From NCBI RefSeq assembly GCF_000335475.2, contig NZ_ANAH02000005.1, positions 248,001 through 312,000 of the forward strand: a DNA stretch of 64,000 nucleotides, read 5' to 3'. The stretch is from Cystobacter fuscus DSM 2262 (lineage in GTDB: Bacteria; Myxococcota; Myxococcia; Myxococcales; Myxococcaceae). Positions within the stretch are counted from its first letter, which is position 1; each line of letters begins with the position of its first letter. The notes under the pieces were generated by a model. That model did not search any database. It was not told the DNA's origin and saw only the letters and a program-made list of their open reading frames with translations. Shown here in pieces: positions 8,485 to 18,047 of the stretch. Both the position numbers and the translations under genes were made by a program.

Positions 8485-9765
8485 CTACTTCTCTATCCGG
8501 GGCAGCACGGGCCCACGTGTGCGGTGGGTGCGCGCGTACTCGATGAGGTTCTTGATGTCGTAGCAGATCTGCCGGATGTCGTGCCCCATCGTCAGCTCGA
8601 GGTGGCTGTTGCCCTTCACCGGCCGCCACAGCAGGTACTCGCTCTTGGCCGCGTGGTACACGCTGCGCGTGGACTCCAGCGAAGCCAGCGGATCCATGTC
8701 CCCGAAGATGATGGCCATGGGGATGTGGATCTTCGAGAAGCCCCGCTTGAAGTCGAACCCCGTGCGGTAGCACACCATCTCCCCGTGGCGGATCCACGAG
8801 GCGAACTGCTCCACCACCTTGCGCGGCTCGCGCTCCCCGCCCTCTCGCAGCAGCCAGCGCACGTCCTTGGCGCTGGCGCGCGCCGGATTGCTCAGCCGGT
8901 TGATGCGCGTGGTGATGCGGTTGACGAGCGGGTACTCCTCGGCGCGGGCGAGCTGCCGCTCGGCGAACTTCAGCCAGTCGTCCACCGGAATGGCGCGGAA
9001 CTGGCGCTCGCGCGGAGCCTCCTTCGGACTGAGCCACCGCGACAGGCCCTCGTGCAGGGGCGCCAGCCCGCGCGCCAGCAGCCGCCGGCCCTCGTACCCC
9101 ACGCGCGCCTCCAGGTTGCGGCCCGCGAACGCCAGGTCGATGCTCGAGCCGATCACACCCGTCCACATCGACAGCATCCGCAAGAACAGCGTGCCCCGGC
9201 CCAGGTCCGCCGCGGAGCCGATGGTGATGAGCCCCTCGAAATCATCGTGGATGCCCGCGTACCCGTAGCCGAGCATCCCGCCCATCGAGTGGCCGCAATA
9301 GAAGATGCGCTCGCGCCGGGTGATGCGCTTGACGCCCGACACCGCGGCCGGCAGGTCGTAGAGAAAGTAGCTGTCGATGTCCCAGTCGTAGTCGAGGTCC
9401 GCGGGCAGCGGACGGCGGAAGCGCGCGGCGCGCTCCTTCTGGAACTCGATGGAGCTCTTGCCGTGGCCGCGCAGTTCCAGGATGTGGATGTCCACACCGA
9501 AGAACAGCAGGTTCTTGACGAACTGGCCGCTCGTCCACGCATGGCGGTTCTGCGAGAAGCCATGCACCAGCAACAGCGGCTCACCGAACAGGGGCTGCGC
9601 GAAGGGCTGCTTGACGGGGCGGTAGCGGGTGATGACCAGAGACCAGCCATCGGCGGTCTCCACGACGTACTTCGTCTTCTGGTAGAGCGACCGGAAGTCG
9701 ACCTCGTCGACCGTCGGTGTGTGGGGACCCGTTGGAGTCGCCGCTCTCCAATCCGGCAAGCGCAT
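8485..9765 (-). CDS. Alpha/beta hydrolase fold protein
   Basis: Cytoplasmic hydrolase or lipase-like protein of 426 residues. The nucleophile elbow GHSMGG is present, with the acid in FGDMDPLAS and the histidine in NSHLELTMGHD. The oxyanion region LLLVHGFSQNRHAW precedes them. The length and the helical insertion between strand 6 and the acid resemble PHA-synthase/depolymerase-like hydrolases, but the nucleophile is Ser, not Cys. It starts 9 bp after folC, so it belongs to the accD-folC transcription unit. The substrate is unknown. Confidence 0.8.
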   Translation of the reverse strand: MRLPDWRAATPTGPHTPTVDEVDFRSLYQKTKYVVETADGWSLVITRYRPVKQPFAQPLFGEPLLLVHGFSQNRHAWTSGQFVKNLLFFGVDIHILELRGHGKSSIEFQKERAARFRRPLPADLDYDWDIDSYFLYDLPAAVSGVKRITRRERIFYCGHSMGGMLGYGYAGIHDDFEGLITIGSAADLGRGTLFLRMLSMWTGVIGSSIDLAFAGRNLEARVGYEGRRLLARGLAPLHEGLSRWLSPKEAPRERQFRAIPVDDWLKFAERQLARAEEYPLVNRITTRINRLSNPARASAKDVRWLLREGGEREPRKVVEQFASWIRHGEMVCYRTGFDFKRGFSKIHIPMAIIFGDMDPLASLESTRSVYHAAKSEYLLWRPVKGNSHLELTMGHDIRQICYDIKNLIEYARTHRTRGPVLPRIEK

Positions 9766-9774
9766 AGGTGTAAT

Positions 9775-11076
9775 CTACGAATGCTGATGCAACGCGCCAA
9801 GGTTTCCGCCCCATTTGGCGCGGACCGAGCCCACCAGGAACAGTGAGCCCGTACACAGGAGGACGTCCGAGGGTGCGGCCCGGGCACGTGCCCCAGCGAG
9901 CGCCGCGTCCAGGGACGGGTAGGAGTAGGCATTCTCGCACAAGGCGCGGGCCTCGTCGAGGTAGCTCTCGGGAGAGAGCGAGCGCGGGGTGTCCAGCGGC
10001 GTCAAGTGGACCGAGGAACAGGCGGGAAGGAGCGCGCGCAACATGGGGCCCCGGTCCTTGTCGGCCACCACGCCGAAGACACAGTGCACCCGGCGCCCGG
10101 GATAGAGCGAGCGCAGGCCCTCGAGCAGCACGCCCACCCCCGCGGGGTTGTGCGCCCCATCCAGCAGCACGGGGGGCGAGCCACCGAGTTCCTCCAGGCG
10201 TCCAGGCCAGCGGGCTCCCGCGAGTCCGGTCCGCAGGGCCTCCGGTGGGACGCGCACGCCCCGCGCGGAGAGTTGTTCCAGCGCGGCCAGGGCCACCGCG
10301 GCGTTCTGCCACTGATGCTCGCCCCGCAGGCTCGGGAACAGGCCCTCCAGCGACAGTCCGCTCCCCTCGTAGGCGAGGCCGCCTCCGGGACGCGGCCCCA
10401 GGTGGAAGTCACGGCCCTCCAGGAGCACGGGCGCCTGACTCTCCCGGGCCAGCCGCTCGAGAACCTCGAGCGCCTCGGGCTCCTGGCGGCTGAGCACCAC
10501 CGGCACGCCCGGCTTGAGGATGCCCGCCTTCTCCGCGGCGATGGCCCCCAGGGTGTTGCCCAGGTACTCCATGTGATCGAAGGACACCGGGGTGATGGCG
10601 GTGACGAGCGGCACGCAGGCGCGCGTGGCGTCCAGACGGCCTCCGAGCCCCACCTCCACCACGGCCACGTCCACGGCCTCGCGCGCGAAGTGCCAGAAGG
10701 CCACCACGGTGCCGAACTCGAAGTACGTGAGCGAGGTGGCCGCCTCGGGGTGACGCTCCAGCACCTCGAGGATGCGCTGGCCGAGGCACTCGTCGGAGAT
10801 CTCCACCCCATCCACGCGGATGCGCTCGTTGACGCGCACCAGGTGGGGCGAGGTGTAGAGCCCCACCCGGTGGCCCGCGGCGTGGAGGGCCGCCGAGGCG
10901 AAGGCGCAGGTGCTGCCCTTGCCGTTGGTGCCCGCCACGTGCAGCGCGGGGAAGCGGCGCTCGGGATGGCCGAGCGCCTCCAGGGCCGCCTCCACGCGCT
11001 CGAGGCCGAGCTTGATGCTGGAGGGGCTCAGCCGGGAGAAGAACTCCAGGGCCTCGGCGGGCGTCCGGGGGAGCAT
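9775..11076 (-). CDS. folC: Bifunctional folylpolyglutamate/dihydrofolate synthase
   Basis: Adds glutamate to folates in one-carbon metabolism (433 residues). The ATP-binding loop GTNGKGST is near residue 49, the FolC signature LYTSPHL follows, and the second half has LDGAHNPAG, typical of Mur ligase-family FolC. Family length is normal. It lies 21 bp downstream of accD, an arrangement also seen in E. coli (accD-folC), which supports the call. Confidence 0.95.
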   Translation of the reverse strand: MLPRTPAEALEFFSRLSPSSIKLGLERVEAALEALGHPERRFPALHVAGTNGKGSTCAFASAALHAAGHRVGLYTSPHLVRVNERIRVDGVEISDECLGQRILEVLERHPEAATSLTYFEFGTVVAFWHFAREAVDVAVVEVGLGGRLDATRACVPLVTAITPVSFDHMEYLGNTLGAIAAEKAGILKPGVPVVLSRQEPEALEVLERLARESQAPVLLEGRDFHLGPRPGGGLAYEGSGLSLEGLFPSLRGEHQWQNAAVALAALEQLSARGVRVPPEALRTGLAGARWPGRLEELGGSPPVLLDGAHNPAGVGVLLEGLRSLYPGRRVHCVFGVVADKDRGPMLRALLPACSSVHLTPLDTPRSLSPESYLDEARALCENAYSYPSLDAALAGARARAAPSDVLLCTGSLFLVGSVRAKWGGNLGALHQHS

Positions 11077-11097
11077 GGCGCGGCGTGGGGAGGACGA

Positions 11098-11943
11098 CTA
11101 GCCGAGCAGCCCGATGATCTGCCCGAGCTTGGCGCGCAGATCCTTGCGCGCGACGATGGAGTCGAGCATGCCGTGCTCCACGAGGAACTCGGAGCGCTGG
11201 AAGCCCTCGGGGAGCTTCTGGCGGATGGTCTGCTCGATGACGCGCGGGCCGGCGAAGCCGATGAGCGCCTTGGGCTCGGCGAGCATCACGTCCCCCAGCC
11301 ACGAGAACGAGGCCGCCACGCCGCCCGTGGTGGGGTGCAGCAGCACGGAGATGTAGGGCTTGCCCACGTTGCGGAAGCGGGCGATGGCCGCGCTCGTCTT
11401 GGCCATCTGCATGAGGGAGAAGATGCCCTCCTGCATGCGCGCGCCGCCCGAGGCGGAGAAGACGATGGCGGGGCACTTGAGCTCGTGCGCGCGCTCGAAG
11501 ACGCGCGTGCACTTCTCGCCCACCACCGAGCCCATGGAGCCGCCCATGAACTCGAACACGAAGCAGCCCACCGACACCTGCTTGCCGTCGATGCGCCCCA
11601 CGCCGGAGATGAAGGCGTCGTTCTCCCCGAGCGCCTTGCGCGTGGACTTCAGCCGATCCTTGTACTTCTTCGAGTCGGTGAACCCGAGCGGATCCTGCGG
11701 CTCGAGCTCCTTGTCGAACTCCTCGAAGCTGTCGGGATCCAGCAGCGTGGCGAGGCGGGTGCGCGCGGGCCAGGGCAGGTGGTGATCGCAGTGCGGGCAG
11801 ACGTTGAGGTTCTTCTCCAACTCCTGCCGGTAGAGGATCTCGTCACAGTTCTCGCACTTGGCCCACAAACCCTGCATGCGGCTGGGGGCTTCGATGGGTT
11901 CGGGAGCGGTGGCGATACGGGGCTTCTTCGAGAACCAGGCCAT
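11098..11943 (-). CDS. accD: Acetyl-CoA carboxylase carboxyltransferase subunit beta
   Basis: Zinc-containing beta subunit of the carboxyltransferase that makes malonyl-CoA for fatty-acid synthesis (281 residues). The N-terminal zinc ribbon has CENC and CPHC pairs (residues 33-55), followed by the crotonase-like fold with SASGGARMQEG and HPTTGGV. The ATG at 11943 lacks a good ribosome site. It heads the accD-folC-hydrolase unit. The alpha subunit is not in the window. Confidence 0.95.
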   Translation of the reverse strand: MAWFSKKPRIATAPEPIEAPSRMQGLWAKCENCDEILYRQELEKNLNVCPHCDHHLPWPARTRLATLLDPDSFEEFDKELEPQDPLGFTDSKKYKDRLKSTRKALGENDAFISGVGRIDGKQVSVGCFVFEFMGGSMGSVVGEKCTRVFERAHELKCPAIVFSASGGARMQEGIFSLMQMAKTSAAIARFRNVGKPYISVLLHPTTGGVAASFSWLGDVMLAEPKALIGFAGPRVIEQTIRQKLPEGFQRSEFLVEHGMLDSIVARKDLRAKLGQIIGLLG

Positions 11944-11995
11944 GGGAGGGCCCGGTTAATCCCAAGTGCCCGGGGGCCGTCAACACCCATGCACG

Positions 11996-12751
11996 CTAGA
12001 ACTCGAAGGTATCCCCGAGTTCCAGGACCTCGACGGGCATGTCGGCCACTTCCCGCTTCACCTGCTGAACGAAGGCGGGCTTGAGGTGGTAGAGCAGCAC
12101 CGAGCACCCGTCGCGCTCGAACTTGGCCAGCTCGCTCTGGAGCGTGCGGGGCGTGAGGTGGCCGGAGACGTCGGAGAGATGCTGCAGCGCGTTGGGGAAG
12201 CTCGTCTCGATGAGGAGCGCCTTGAGGGTGGGCGTCTGGTTGAGCACCTTCCACAGCTTGTCCGTGGGGCCGGTGTCCCCGCTCATGGCGAGCGACGTGC
12301 GGCCCCGGGTGATGACGAAGCCGCAGGACTCCACCGGGTGGTGCACCGGGATGGACTGCACCGTGTAGGGGCCCACCTGGAAGGTGCTGCCGGCGCGGAA
12401 GGGCTTGATGCGCAAGACCGGCTCCTTGCGCGTGGGAATGCGCGTGAAGTCCGGCCACAGCGCGTTGTTGAACATGTTGTCGCGCAGCGCCCGGGCGCAC
12501 TCGCGCGAGGCGTGGATGGTCACGGGCGTATCGCGTCGGCCGATGATGAGATCGGCCATCAGCGGCAGGTCCTTCACGTGGTCGAAATGGCTGTGGCCGA
12601 CGATGATGTCGTCGACCTTGCACAGTTGCTCCAGCGACAGCGTGCTCGTGAGAGCGCCCGCGTCCAGCGCGAGCACGTCGTCCACGAGGAAGCACGTGGT
12701 GCGGCACGCGGGCAGCTCACCACCATGGCAGCCAAGGACGTGAAGCTTCAC
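11996..12751 (-). CDS. Metallo-beta-lactamase fold hydrolase, class II cAMP phosphodiesterase-like
   Basis: Metal-dependent hydrolase of 251 residues with the motif HSHFDHVKD and later SGDTGPTD and the C-terminal histidine in VLLYHLKP. The arrangement resembles class II cyclic-nucleotide phosphodiesterases (CpdA/PDE1 type) and tRNase Z relatives. It begins with GTG one base after the stop of a cyclic-nucleotide-binding Crp-type gene, so the two are translationally coupled. That pairing suggests that this enzyme hydrolyses the nucleotide sensed by its neighbour, which is inference. Confidence 0.78.
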   Translation of the reverse strand: MKLHVLGCHGGELPACRTTCFLVDDVLALDAGALTSTLSLEQLCKVDDIIVGHSHFDHVKDLPLMADLIIGRRDTPVTIHASRECARALRDNMFNNALWPDFTRIPTRKEPVLRIKPFRAGSTFQVGPYTVQSIPVHHPVESCGFVITRGRTSLAMSGDTGPTDKLWKVLNQTPTLKALLIETSFPNALQHLSDVSGHLTPRTLQSELAKFERDGCSVLLYHLKPAFVQQVKREVADMPVEVLELGDTFEF

Positions 12752-12752
12752 G

Positions 12753-13403
12753 CTAGAGGTCTCCGAACTTCCACTTCATCTCCAGGTATTGGAGGAAGTC
12801 GTGCAGGCGCGCCGTATCCTGCACGGTGAGCCTGTCACCCGCGCGCTCCAGCAACCCCGCCCGCTCCAGCCTGTCCAACACGTTGCGGATGGCCGGCTCG
12901 CCCACGCCGATCTGCTGGGGTATCTCGCGCAGGGGCAGATCGAACTCCATCCCCTCCTCCGTGGGCCGCCCCCGCGTGCGGCACGTCTGGAGCACGTGGT
13001 GGACCACGCGGCTGACCGGATCCGAGTGCAGCAGGTTCTCGATCTGCGCGTCCGCCTCCGACAGGCGCTCGGCCAGCTTCTTGATCATCCGCACGGCGAT
13101 CTCCGCGTTGCCGCGGATCATCCCCTCGAACGTCTTGGGATCGATCACCAGCAGCTTGGCGTCCTCGCTCACGGTGGCCGTGGCGTTGCGAGGCCGGTTG
13201 GAGATGATGGCCATCTCCCCGAAGAACTCGCCGGGCCCGAGCACCGCCAGGACCTTCTCCTCGTCGCGCACGCGCTTGGAGATGGCGATTCGTCCCGACT
13301 GCAGGACGAACATCTCCCGACCCGCCTCTCCCTCGCGGAAGAGAACCGTGCCCTTCGAGAACTCCTTGCCAAAACGTTGAAAGAGGGTTTCCTCGGCGCC
13401 CAT
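12753..13403 (-). CDS. Crp/Fnr family cyclic-nucleotide-binding regulator
   Basis: Transcription factor of 216 residues. The N-terminal cyclic-nucleotide-binding beta barrel spans about residues 15-125 and includes the phosphate-cassette-like segment [20 protein letters not shown]. The C-terminal winged HTH ([28 protein letters not shown]) spans about 155-205. The Arg of the cassette (RPRNATA) and Glu in FGEMA suggest real nucleotide binding. It is divergent from purM and coupled to the phosphodiesterase-like gene downstream. Confidence 0.87.
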   Translation of the reverse strand: MGAEETLFQRFGKEFSKGTVLFREGEAGREMFVLQSGRIAISKRVRDEEKVLAVLGPGEFFGEMAIISNRPRNATATVSEDAKLLVIDPKTFEGMIRGNAEIAVRMIKKLAERLSEADAQIENLLHSDPVSRVVHHVLQTCRTRGRPTEEGMEFDLPLREIPQQIGVGEPAIRNVLDRLERAGLLERAGDRLTVQDTARLHDFLQYLEMKWKFGDL

Positions 13404-13603
13404 CGCGAGGCCGAGTTAAGCCCTCCCGGTCGGCAGGGTCAAATTCAGACTTGGATCCGCTGTCCTCCGTCCTCGATGTCGCCTGGACGCCTACCCCTCT
13501 CCCCCTCGGGCGCGGGTGGAAACGGTTCACCACCCCGGAGAATGAACGGGGAGGTGGGTATGGGCCGAGACACGGGCGGGGCAAAGCCGGTAGAAGGCGC
13601 CGC

Positions 13604-14641
13604 GTGGGAACGACCTACAAGCAGTCGGGAGTAGACATCGAGGCCGGGGACGCCTTCGTCGAGCGCATCAAGCCGCACGCGGCGCGCACGATGAGGCCCG
13701 AGGTGGTGGCGGGAGTGGGAGGCTTCGGAGGCCTCTTCGCCCTGCCACCGGGGAAGTATCGCGAGCCGGTGCTGGTGGCGGGCACGGACGGAGTGGGCAC
13801 CAAGCTGAAGGTGGCCTTCCAGGCGGGCCGGCACGGCACGGTGGGCATCGATCTGGTGGCGATGTCGGTGAACGACATCCTCACCTGTGGCGCCGAGCCG
13901 CTCTTCTTCCTGGACTACTTCGCCACCGGGCGGCTGGAGGTGGACGCCGCGGCCGAGGTGGTCAAGGGCATCGCCGTGGGGTGCGAGCAGGCGGGCTGCG
14001 CGCTGCTGGGCGGGGAGACGGCGGAGATGCCGGGCTTCTACGCGCGGGGCGAGTACGACCTGGCCGGCTTCTGCGTGGGCGTGGTGGAGCGCTCGGAGAT
14101 CATCGACGGCAAGAGCGTGGCGCCCGGCGACGCGCTCATCGGCCTGACGTCCTCGGGGCTGCACTCCAACGGCTACTCGCTGGCGCGCAAGGTGCTGCTG
14201 GAGGACGCGAAGCTCGCCCTGGACGCGGTGCCCGAGGGCCTGGACCGGCCGCTCGGCGACGCGCTCTTGGAGCCCACGCGCATCTACGTGAAGGACGCGC
14301 TGGCGCTCCTGAAGGCCGTGAAGGTGAAGGGCATGGCGCACATCACCGGCAGCGGCATTCCGGGCAACCTGCCCCGCTGCCTGCCGGACGGCACGCGCGC
14401 GGTGCTCGACGAGAAGGCCTGGAAGCGCCCCGCCATCTTCGATCTCATCCAGAAGCGCGGGAGCGTGGCGCGGGACGAGATGTACAACACCTTCAACATG
14501 GGCCTGGGCCTCATCGTGGTGGTGGCCAAGGAGGACGTGGCGGCGGCGCTGGCGGTGCTCCACGCGCGCGGCGTGGAGGCCAGCGAGGTGGGCCGCGTGG
14601 AGGCCGGTCAGGGCGAGGCCACGGCGGTCATCCATCCATGA
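13604..14641 (+). CDS. purM: Phosphoribosylformylglycinamidine cyclo-ligase
   Basis: AIR synthetase, the fifth step of de novo purine synthesis (345 residues). Family motifs are clear: [41 protein letters not shown] and [16 protein letters not shown]. The GTG at 13604 follows AGAAGG and gives the normal length; the open frame extends upstream without family homology. Its stop overlaps the purN start (ATGA), so purM and purN are translated together. Confidence 0.96.
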   Translation: MGTTYKQSGVDIEAGDAFVERIKPHAARTMRPEVVAGVGGFGGLFALPPGKYREPVLVAGTDGVGTKLKVAFQAGRHGTVGIDLVAMSVNDILTCGAEPLFFLDYFATGRLEVDAAAEVVKGIAVGCEQAGCALLGGETAEMPGFYARGEYDLAGFCVGVVERSEIIDGKSVAPGDALIGLTSSGLHSNGYSLARKVLLEDAKLALDAVPEGLDRPLGDALLEPTRIYVKDALALLKAVKVKGMAHITGSGIPGNLPRCLPDGTRAVLDEKAWKRPAIFDLIQKRGSVARDEMYNTFNMGLGLIVVVAKEDVAAALAVLHARGVEASEVGRVEAGQGEATAVIHP

Positions 14642-15300
14642 GCGGCCGCGCGAAGCTGGGCGTGCTGGTGTCGGGCAGTGGCAGCAACCTGCAGGCCCTG
14701 CTCGACGCGTGCGCCCGCGCGGACTACCCGGCCGAGGTGGCCCTGGTGGTCTCCAACGTGCCCACCGCCTTCGCCCTGGAGCGGGCGCGCACGGCGGGCG
14801 TGGCGGCGCGGGCGTTGGATCACAAGACGTTCGGCGCGCGCGCGGACTTCGAGAAGGCACTGGGCGATGCGCTGGAGGCCGCCGGCGTCGAGTGGGTGTG
14901 CCTTGCGGGCTTCATGCGGCTGCTCGGGGCGGACTTCCTCGGGCGCTTTCCGGGCCGGGTGCTCAACATCCACCCCTCGCTGCTGCCGGCCTTCCCCGGG
15001 CTGCATGCCCAGCGGCAGGCCCTGGACAGGGGCGTGAAGGTGGCCGGGTGCACGGTGCACTTCGTGGACCCGGGCATGGACACGGGCCCTATCATCGCGC
15101 AGGCGGCAGTGCCCGTGCTCTCCGGGGATGACGAGGCGGCCCTGTCCGCGCGCATCCTCGCGGCGGAGCACCGGCTCTACCCGCTGGCGGTCAAGCTCGC
15201 GGTGACGGGCGCGGTGCGGCTGGAGGGCGGACGTGCCGTGTCCTCGGTGGGCCCCAGCGTGGACGCGGCGGGCCTGCGCAATCCCGGCGAGCCGGGCTGA
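14638..15300 (+). CDS. purN: Phosphoribosylglycinamide formyltransferase
   Basis: Transfers a formyl group from 10-formyl-THF to GAR in purine synthesis (220 residues). It has the N-terminal [13 protein letters not shown], the catalytic [15 protein letters not shown] with the essential Asn and His, and the downstream [17 protein letters not shown] with the catalytic Asp. The start codon overlaps the purM stop by four bases. Confidence 0.96.
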   Translation: MSGRAKLGVLVSGSGSNLQALLDACARADYPAEVALVVSNVPTAFALERARTAGVAARALDHKTFGARADFEKALGDALEAAGVEWVCLAGFMRLLGADFLGRFPGRVLNIHPSLLPAFPGLHAQRQALDRGVKVAGCTVHFVDPGMDTGPIIAQAAVPVLSGDDEAALSARILAAEHRLYPLAVKLAVTGAVRLEGGRAVSSVGPSVDAAGLRNPGEPG

Positions 15301-15309
15301 ACCGAGCGA

Positions 15310-15327
15310 GGGGGCAGCCCCGCCCCC
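15310..15327 (+). terminator. Short GC hairpin after purN
   Basis: A 6-bp all-GC stem (GGGGGC with GCCCCC, 6-nt loop) lies 10 bases after the purN stop. It has no T run, so it is only a weak terminator candidate. Confidence 0.25.
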
Positions 15328-15396
15328 AGGACGACTCGACCGCGCGGGGGGGCCCTGTTAAATCCCGGGGTTCCGTCAACGCGAGCGTGGGCCGTC

Positions 15397-16158
15397 ATGG
15401 CGATCATCCTGGGACATTCCGTCGAGCCGCCCGGCGAGTGCAGCTACCTGCCGGATCAGAGTTCCTCGATGGAGCAGTTCGTCATGAAGGACGTGACGGC
15501 CGAGGAGTACGAGCGGATGCTCGTGCGCGGCTGGCGCCGCTTCGGCCCCATGTACTTCCGGCCCGCCTGCCAGGCCTGCTTCCAGTGCGTGTCGCTGCGC
15601 ATCCCCACGGCGACCTTCCAGCCCAACCGCAGCCAGCGCCGGGCCCGCGCCGCGTGCGCCCACCTGCGCGTGGAGGTGGGCCCCCCTCGGGTGGACGAGG
15701 AGCGGCTGGCGCTCTACCGGGCCTGGCATGCCGAGCGCGAGCAGACGCGCGAATGGAACGCCTCGCCGATCGGCCCCCGAGAGTACTTCCTCCAGTTCGC
15801 CTTCCCCCACCCGTGCGCGCGCGAGGTGGCCTGGTACGACGACACGGCCGAGGGTGGCCCCCGGCTCGTCGGCCTGGGCATCTGCGACGAGATGCCCCAG
15901 GCCTGGAGCGCGGTGTACTTCTTCTACGATCCCGCCTACGCCCGGGCCTCACTGGGCTCGGCCAACGTGGTGTTCCAGGTGGAGCTGGCGCGGGCCCGGG
16001 GCATTCCCCATGTGTACCTGGGCTACCGGGTCCAGGAGTGCGCGTCCCTGCGCTACAAGGGAGCGTTCCGCCCGCATGAGCTGCTCGAGGGGCGACCCGC
16101 CCCGGACGAGCCGCCCCGCTGGACCCCGGCCGAGGACCCCGGGGACACCCCGCCCTGA
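15397..16158 (+). CDS. bpt: Arginyl-/leucyl-tRNA-protein transferase family (N-end rule)
   Basis: Transfers an amino acid from charged tRNA to the N-terminus of proteins for degradation (253 residues). The N-terminal ATE domain shows the cysteine cluster PACQACFQCVSLR (residues 57-69) and the C-terminal domain shows FFYDPAY and the conserved HVYLGYRVQECASLRYKG. This architecture matches bacterial Bpt/Ate proteins. Whether Leu or Arg is transferred cannot be told from the sequence. It is monocistronic or follows purMN by 96 bp. Confidence 0.88.
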   Translation: MAIILGHSVEPPGECSYLPDQSSSMEQFVMKDVTAEEYERMLVRGWRRFGPMYFRPACQACFQCVSLRIPTATFQPNRSQRRARAACAHLRVEVGPPRVDEERLALYRAWHAEREQTREWNASPIGPREYFLQFAFPHPCAREVAWYDDTAEGGPRLVGLGICDEMPQAWSAVYFFYDPAYARASLGSANVVFQVELARARGIPHVYLGYRVQECASLRYKGAFRPHELLEGRPAPDEPPRWTPAEDPGDTPP

Positions 16159-16212
16159 AGCGCGGGAAAGCACTGCGAGCCTCCAGGCAACGTGTGTAGT
16201 GTGCGCGGCGAG

Positions 16213-17736
16213 ATGCCGACGCCCGCTTCCCGCTCCAAACCGCTCCCCTCCTCCACGGCTCCCTCCCGGCACGTCTATGACGTGATTGTCCTGGGCAGCC
16301 AGTTGGGCGGGGCACTCGCCGCGGTGCTGCTCGCCCGGCGCGGCTACAGCGTCCTCCTGGTGGAGCACGACGGCACGGGGCCGGGCTACGAGCACGACGG
16401 CTTCCTGCTGCCCTACGCCCCCTTCATCACCCCGGCCCTCAAGACGATGCCCGCGGTGGAGGAGGCCTTCGCCGAGCTCAGCCTCACCCCCCAGTTGCAA
16501 CGCGGCCAGCAGCCCCACGTGCCCGAGCTGCAGCTGGTGCTGCCCCGCCACCGGGTGGACCTGCACGCCGACCCGGCCCGCCGGAGCGCCGAGTTCCTCC
16601 GCGAATTCGGGACCGAGAGCGAGCGCATCCTCGCGGACCTCGCCGCCACCATCCGGCAGCACGAGCCCTCGGATGCCTTCTTCAAGGAAGGCCCGCCCCT
16701 GCCGCCCGACGGCATGCTGGAGTCCTGGAATCTCAAGAAGCGCCTGCGCCAGCACGGCGGGCTCGAGGCGGAGCCCCGGCTGAGCGGCACGGACGAGCCC
16801 TCGCGGCTGCTGCGCGGCCTGCTGCCCTTCACCATCCACATGGATCAGCCCGGCTCGCCCCTGGCGCGCACGCGGCCCCTGTCCCAGGCGCTGCAGACGC
16901 CCTGGCGCTACCCGGGCGGACGCGACGGCCTGCGGCAGTTGCTCTTCGATCGCTTCACGGAGCTGGGCGGCGACCTGCTCAGCCCCGACAACACGGACAC
17001 GTACGTGGCCGAGGAGCTGCACATCGAGGGCAACCGCTTCTCCGCGCTCAAGCTGCTGCGCTCGGACACGCTCTACCGGGCCTCGTGCCTGGTGTCCGCC
17101 ACGGACGCGGGCGCGCTGCGACGCATCCTGACGGGGCGCAAGAAGCACCGCGCCCTGAGCGAGCAGCTCGATGTGTCCACCGTGAAGTCCTTCCTCTTCT
17201 CGGTGAACTGGGTGGTGCCGGAGGCGGCGCTGCCGCGCGGCATGGGCGAGCTGCTGCTCATGGACACCCAGCAGGAGGGCGAGCTGAGCCACCTGCTCGT
17301 GCAGCTCCACCCCGCGCGCGACCACCAGGGCAAGGAGGACCCCGCGCTCCGGGTGGTGTGCGCCGGGGGCTTCGTCCCCGCCAGCATCCGGGACCTGGGC
17401 GAGGGCTACCTGCAGAACCTCGCCCTGCGCATCGACGCCCACCTCGACGCGCTGATGCCCTTCACGAAGGACAAGCGCCTGCTGCGCTCGGCCCCCTACC
17501 TGGACGCCAGCGCGGTGCGCGGCAGCCGGCTCATGCCCCACCCCCATTACGTCTTCGACTCGGAAGCGGTGCTGGGGGTCACGGGTTTGAAGCAGCAAAC
17601 GCCCACGAAGAACCTCCTGCTCGCCGGACGGGAGGTCCTCCCTGGGCTGGGCCTGGAGGGCGAGTTCCTCGCGGGCATCCGGGCCGCGCGGCTGGTGCAG
17701 GAGATGCTCAAGAAGAAGCCCGTCCTCAAGCGCTGA
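16213..17736 (+). CDS. FAD-dependent oxidoreductase, phytoene desaturase-like
   Basis: Flavoprotein of 507 residues in the CrtI/amine-oxidase superfamily. The N-terminal dinucleotide fold is VIVLGSQLGGALAAVLLARRG, with the last two conserved Gly but Ser-Gln in place of the usual Gly-x-Gly-x pattern, followed by the acidic end of strand 2 (VEHDG). A conserved RYPGGRDGLRQLL segment and a C-terminal GREVLPGLGLEGEFLAG match the FAD-binding end of CrtI-like proteins. No carotenoid genes are adjacent, so the substrate is unknown. Confidence 0.75.
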   Translation: MPTPASRSKPLPSSTAPSRHVYDVIVLGSQLGGALAAVLLARRGYSVLLVEHDGTGPGYEHDGFLLPYAPFITPALKTMPAVEEAFAELSLTPQLQRGQQPHVPELQLVLPRHRVDLHADPARRSAEFLREFGTESERILADLAATIRQHEPSDAFFKEGPPLPPDGMLESWNLKKRLRQHGGLEAEPRLSGTDEPSRLLRGLLPFTIHMDQPGSPLARTRPLSQALQTPWRYPGGRDGLRQLLFDRFTELGGDLLSPDNTDTYVAEELHIEGNRFSALKLLRSDTLYRASCLVSATDAGALRRILTGRKKHRALSEQLDVSTVKSFLFSVNWVVPEAALPRGMGELLLMDTQQEGELSHLLVQLHPARDHQGKEDPALRVVCAGGFVPASIRDLGEGYLQNLALRIDAHLDALMPFTKDKRLLRSAPYLDASAVRGSRLMPHPHYVFDSEAVLGVTGLKQQTPTKNLLLAGREVLPGLGLEGEFLAGIRAARLVQEMLKKKPVLKR

Positions 17737-17835
17737 TCCTGATCGCGCTGGATTTTCCGGTGGTTTGTGGATAGGTTCCGCCGCTCTCATTAGGGCGGCT
17801 GTTAATTCGCCCCTGATTTCAAGGAGTTGGCAGTC

Positions 17836-18027
17836 ATGGCCTGGAAATGCGACATCTGCGGGAAGCGGCCGCTGGTGGGCAACAACGTCAGCCACGCGAA
17901 CAACAAGACCAAGAAGCGGACCCTCCCGAATCTGCAGAAGATCCGGGCCTCCGTGAACGGCACCCCGGAGCGCGTGCTCGCCTGCACCCGCTGCATCAAG
18001 GCCGGCAAGGTCACCAAGGCGGCCTGA
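17836..18027 (+). CDS. rpmB: 50S ribosomal protein L28
   Basis: Ribosomal protein of 63 residues with [28 protein letters not shown] and a second CTRC pair, i.e. the zinc-binding (C+) form of L28. The ATG at 17836 follows AAGGAG at 13 nt; earlier frame positions are not family sequence. An imperfect GC inverted repeat upstream (CCGCC...GGCGG near 17780-17800) could be a leader structure. Confidence 0.96.
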   Translation: MAWKCDICGKRPLVGNNVSHANNKTKKRTLPNLQKIRASVNGTPERVLACTRCIKAGKVTKAA

Positions 18028-18047
18028 GAAGGGCCGAGGACTCGCGG

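Noticed and set aside
7033-9846. A 937-codon open frame on the plus strand across the AMIN and hydrolase genes
   Set aside because: It is the antisense shadow of GC-rich coding DNA; its translation is Leu/Arg/Gly-rich low complexity with no domain, and the minus-strand genes have clear families.
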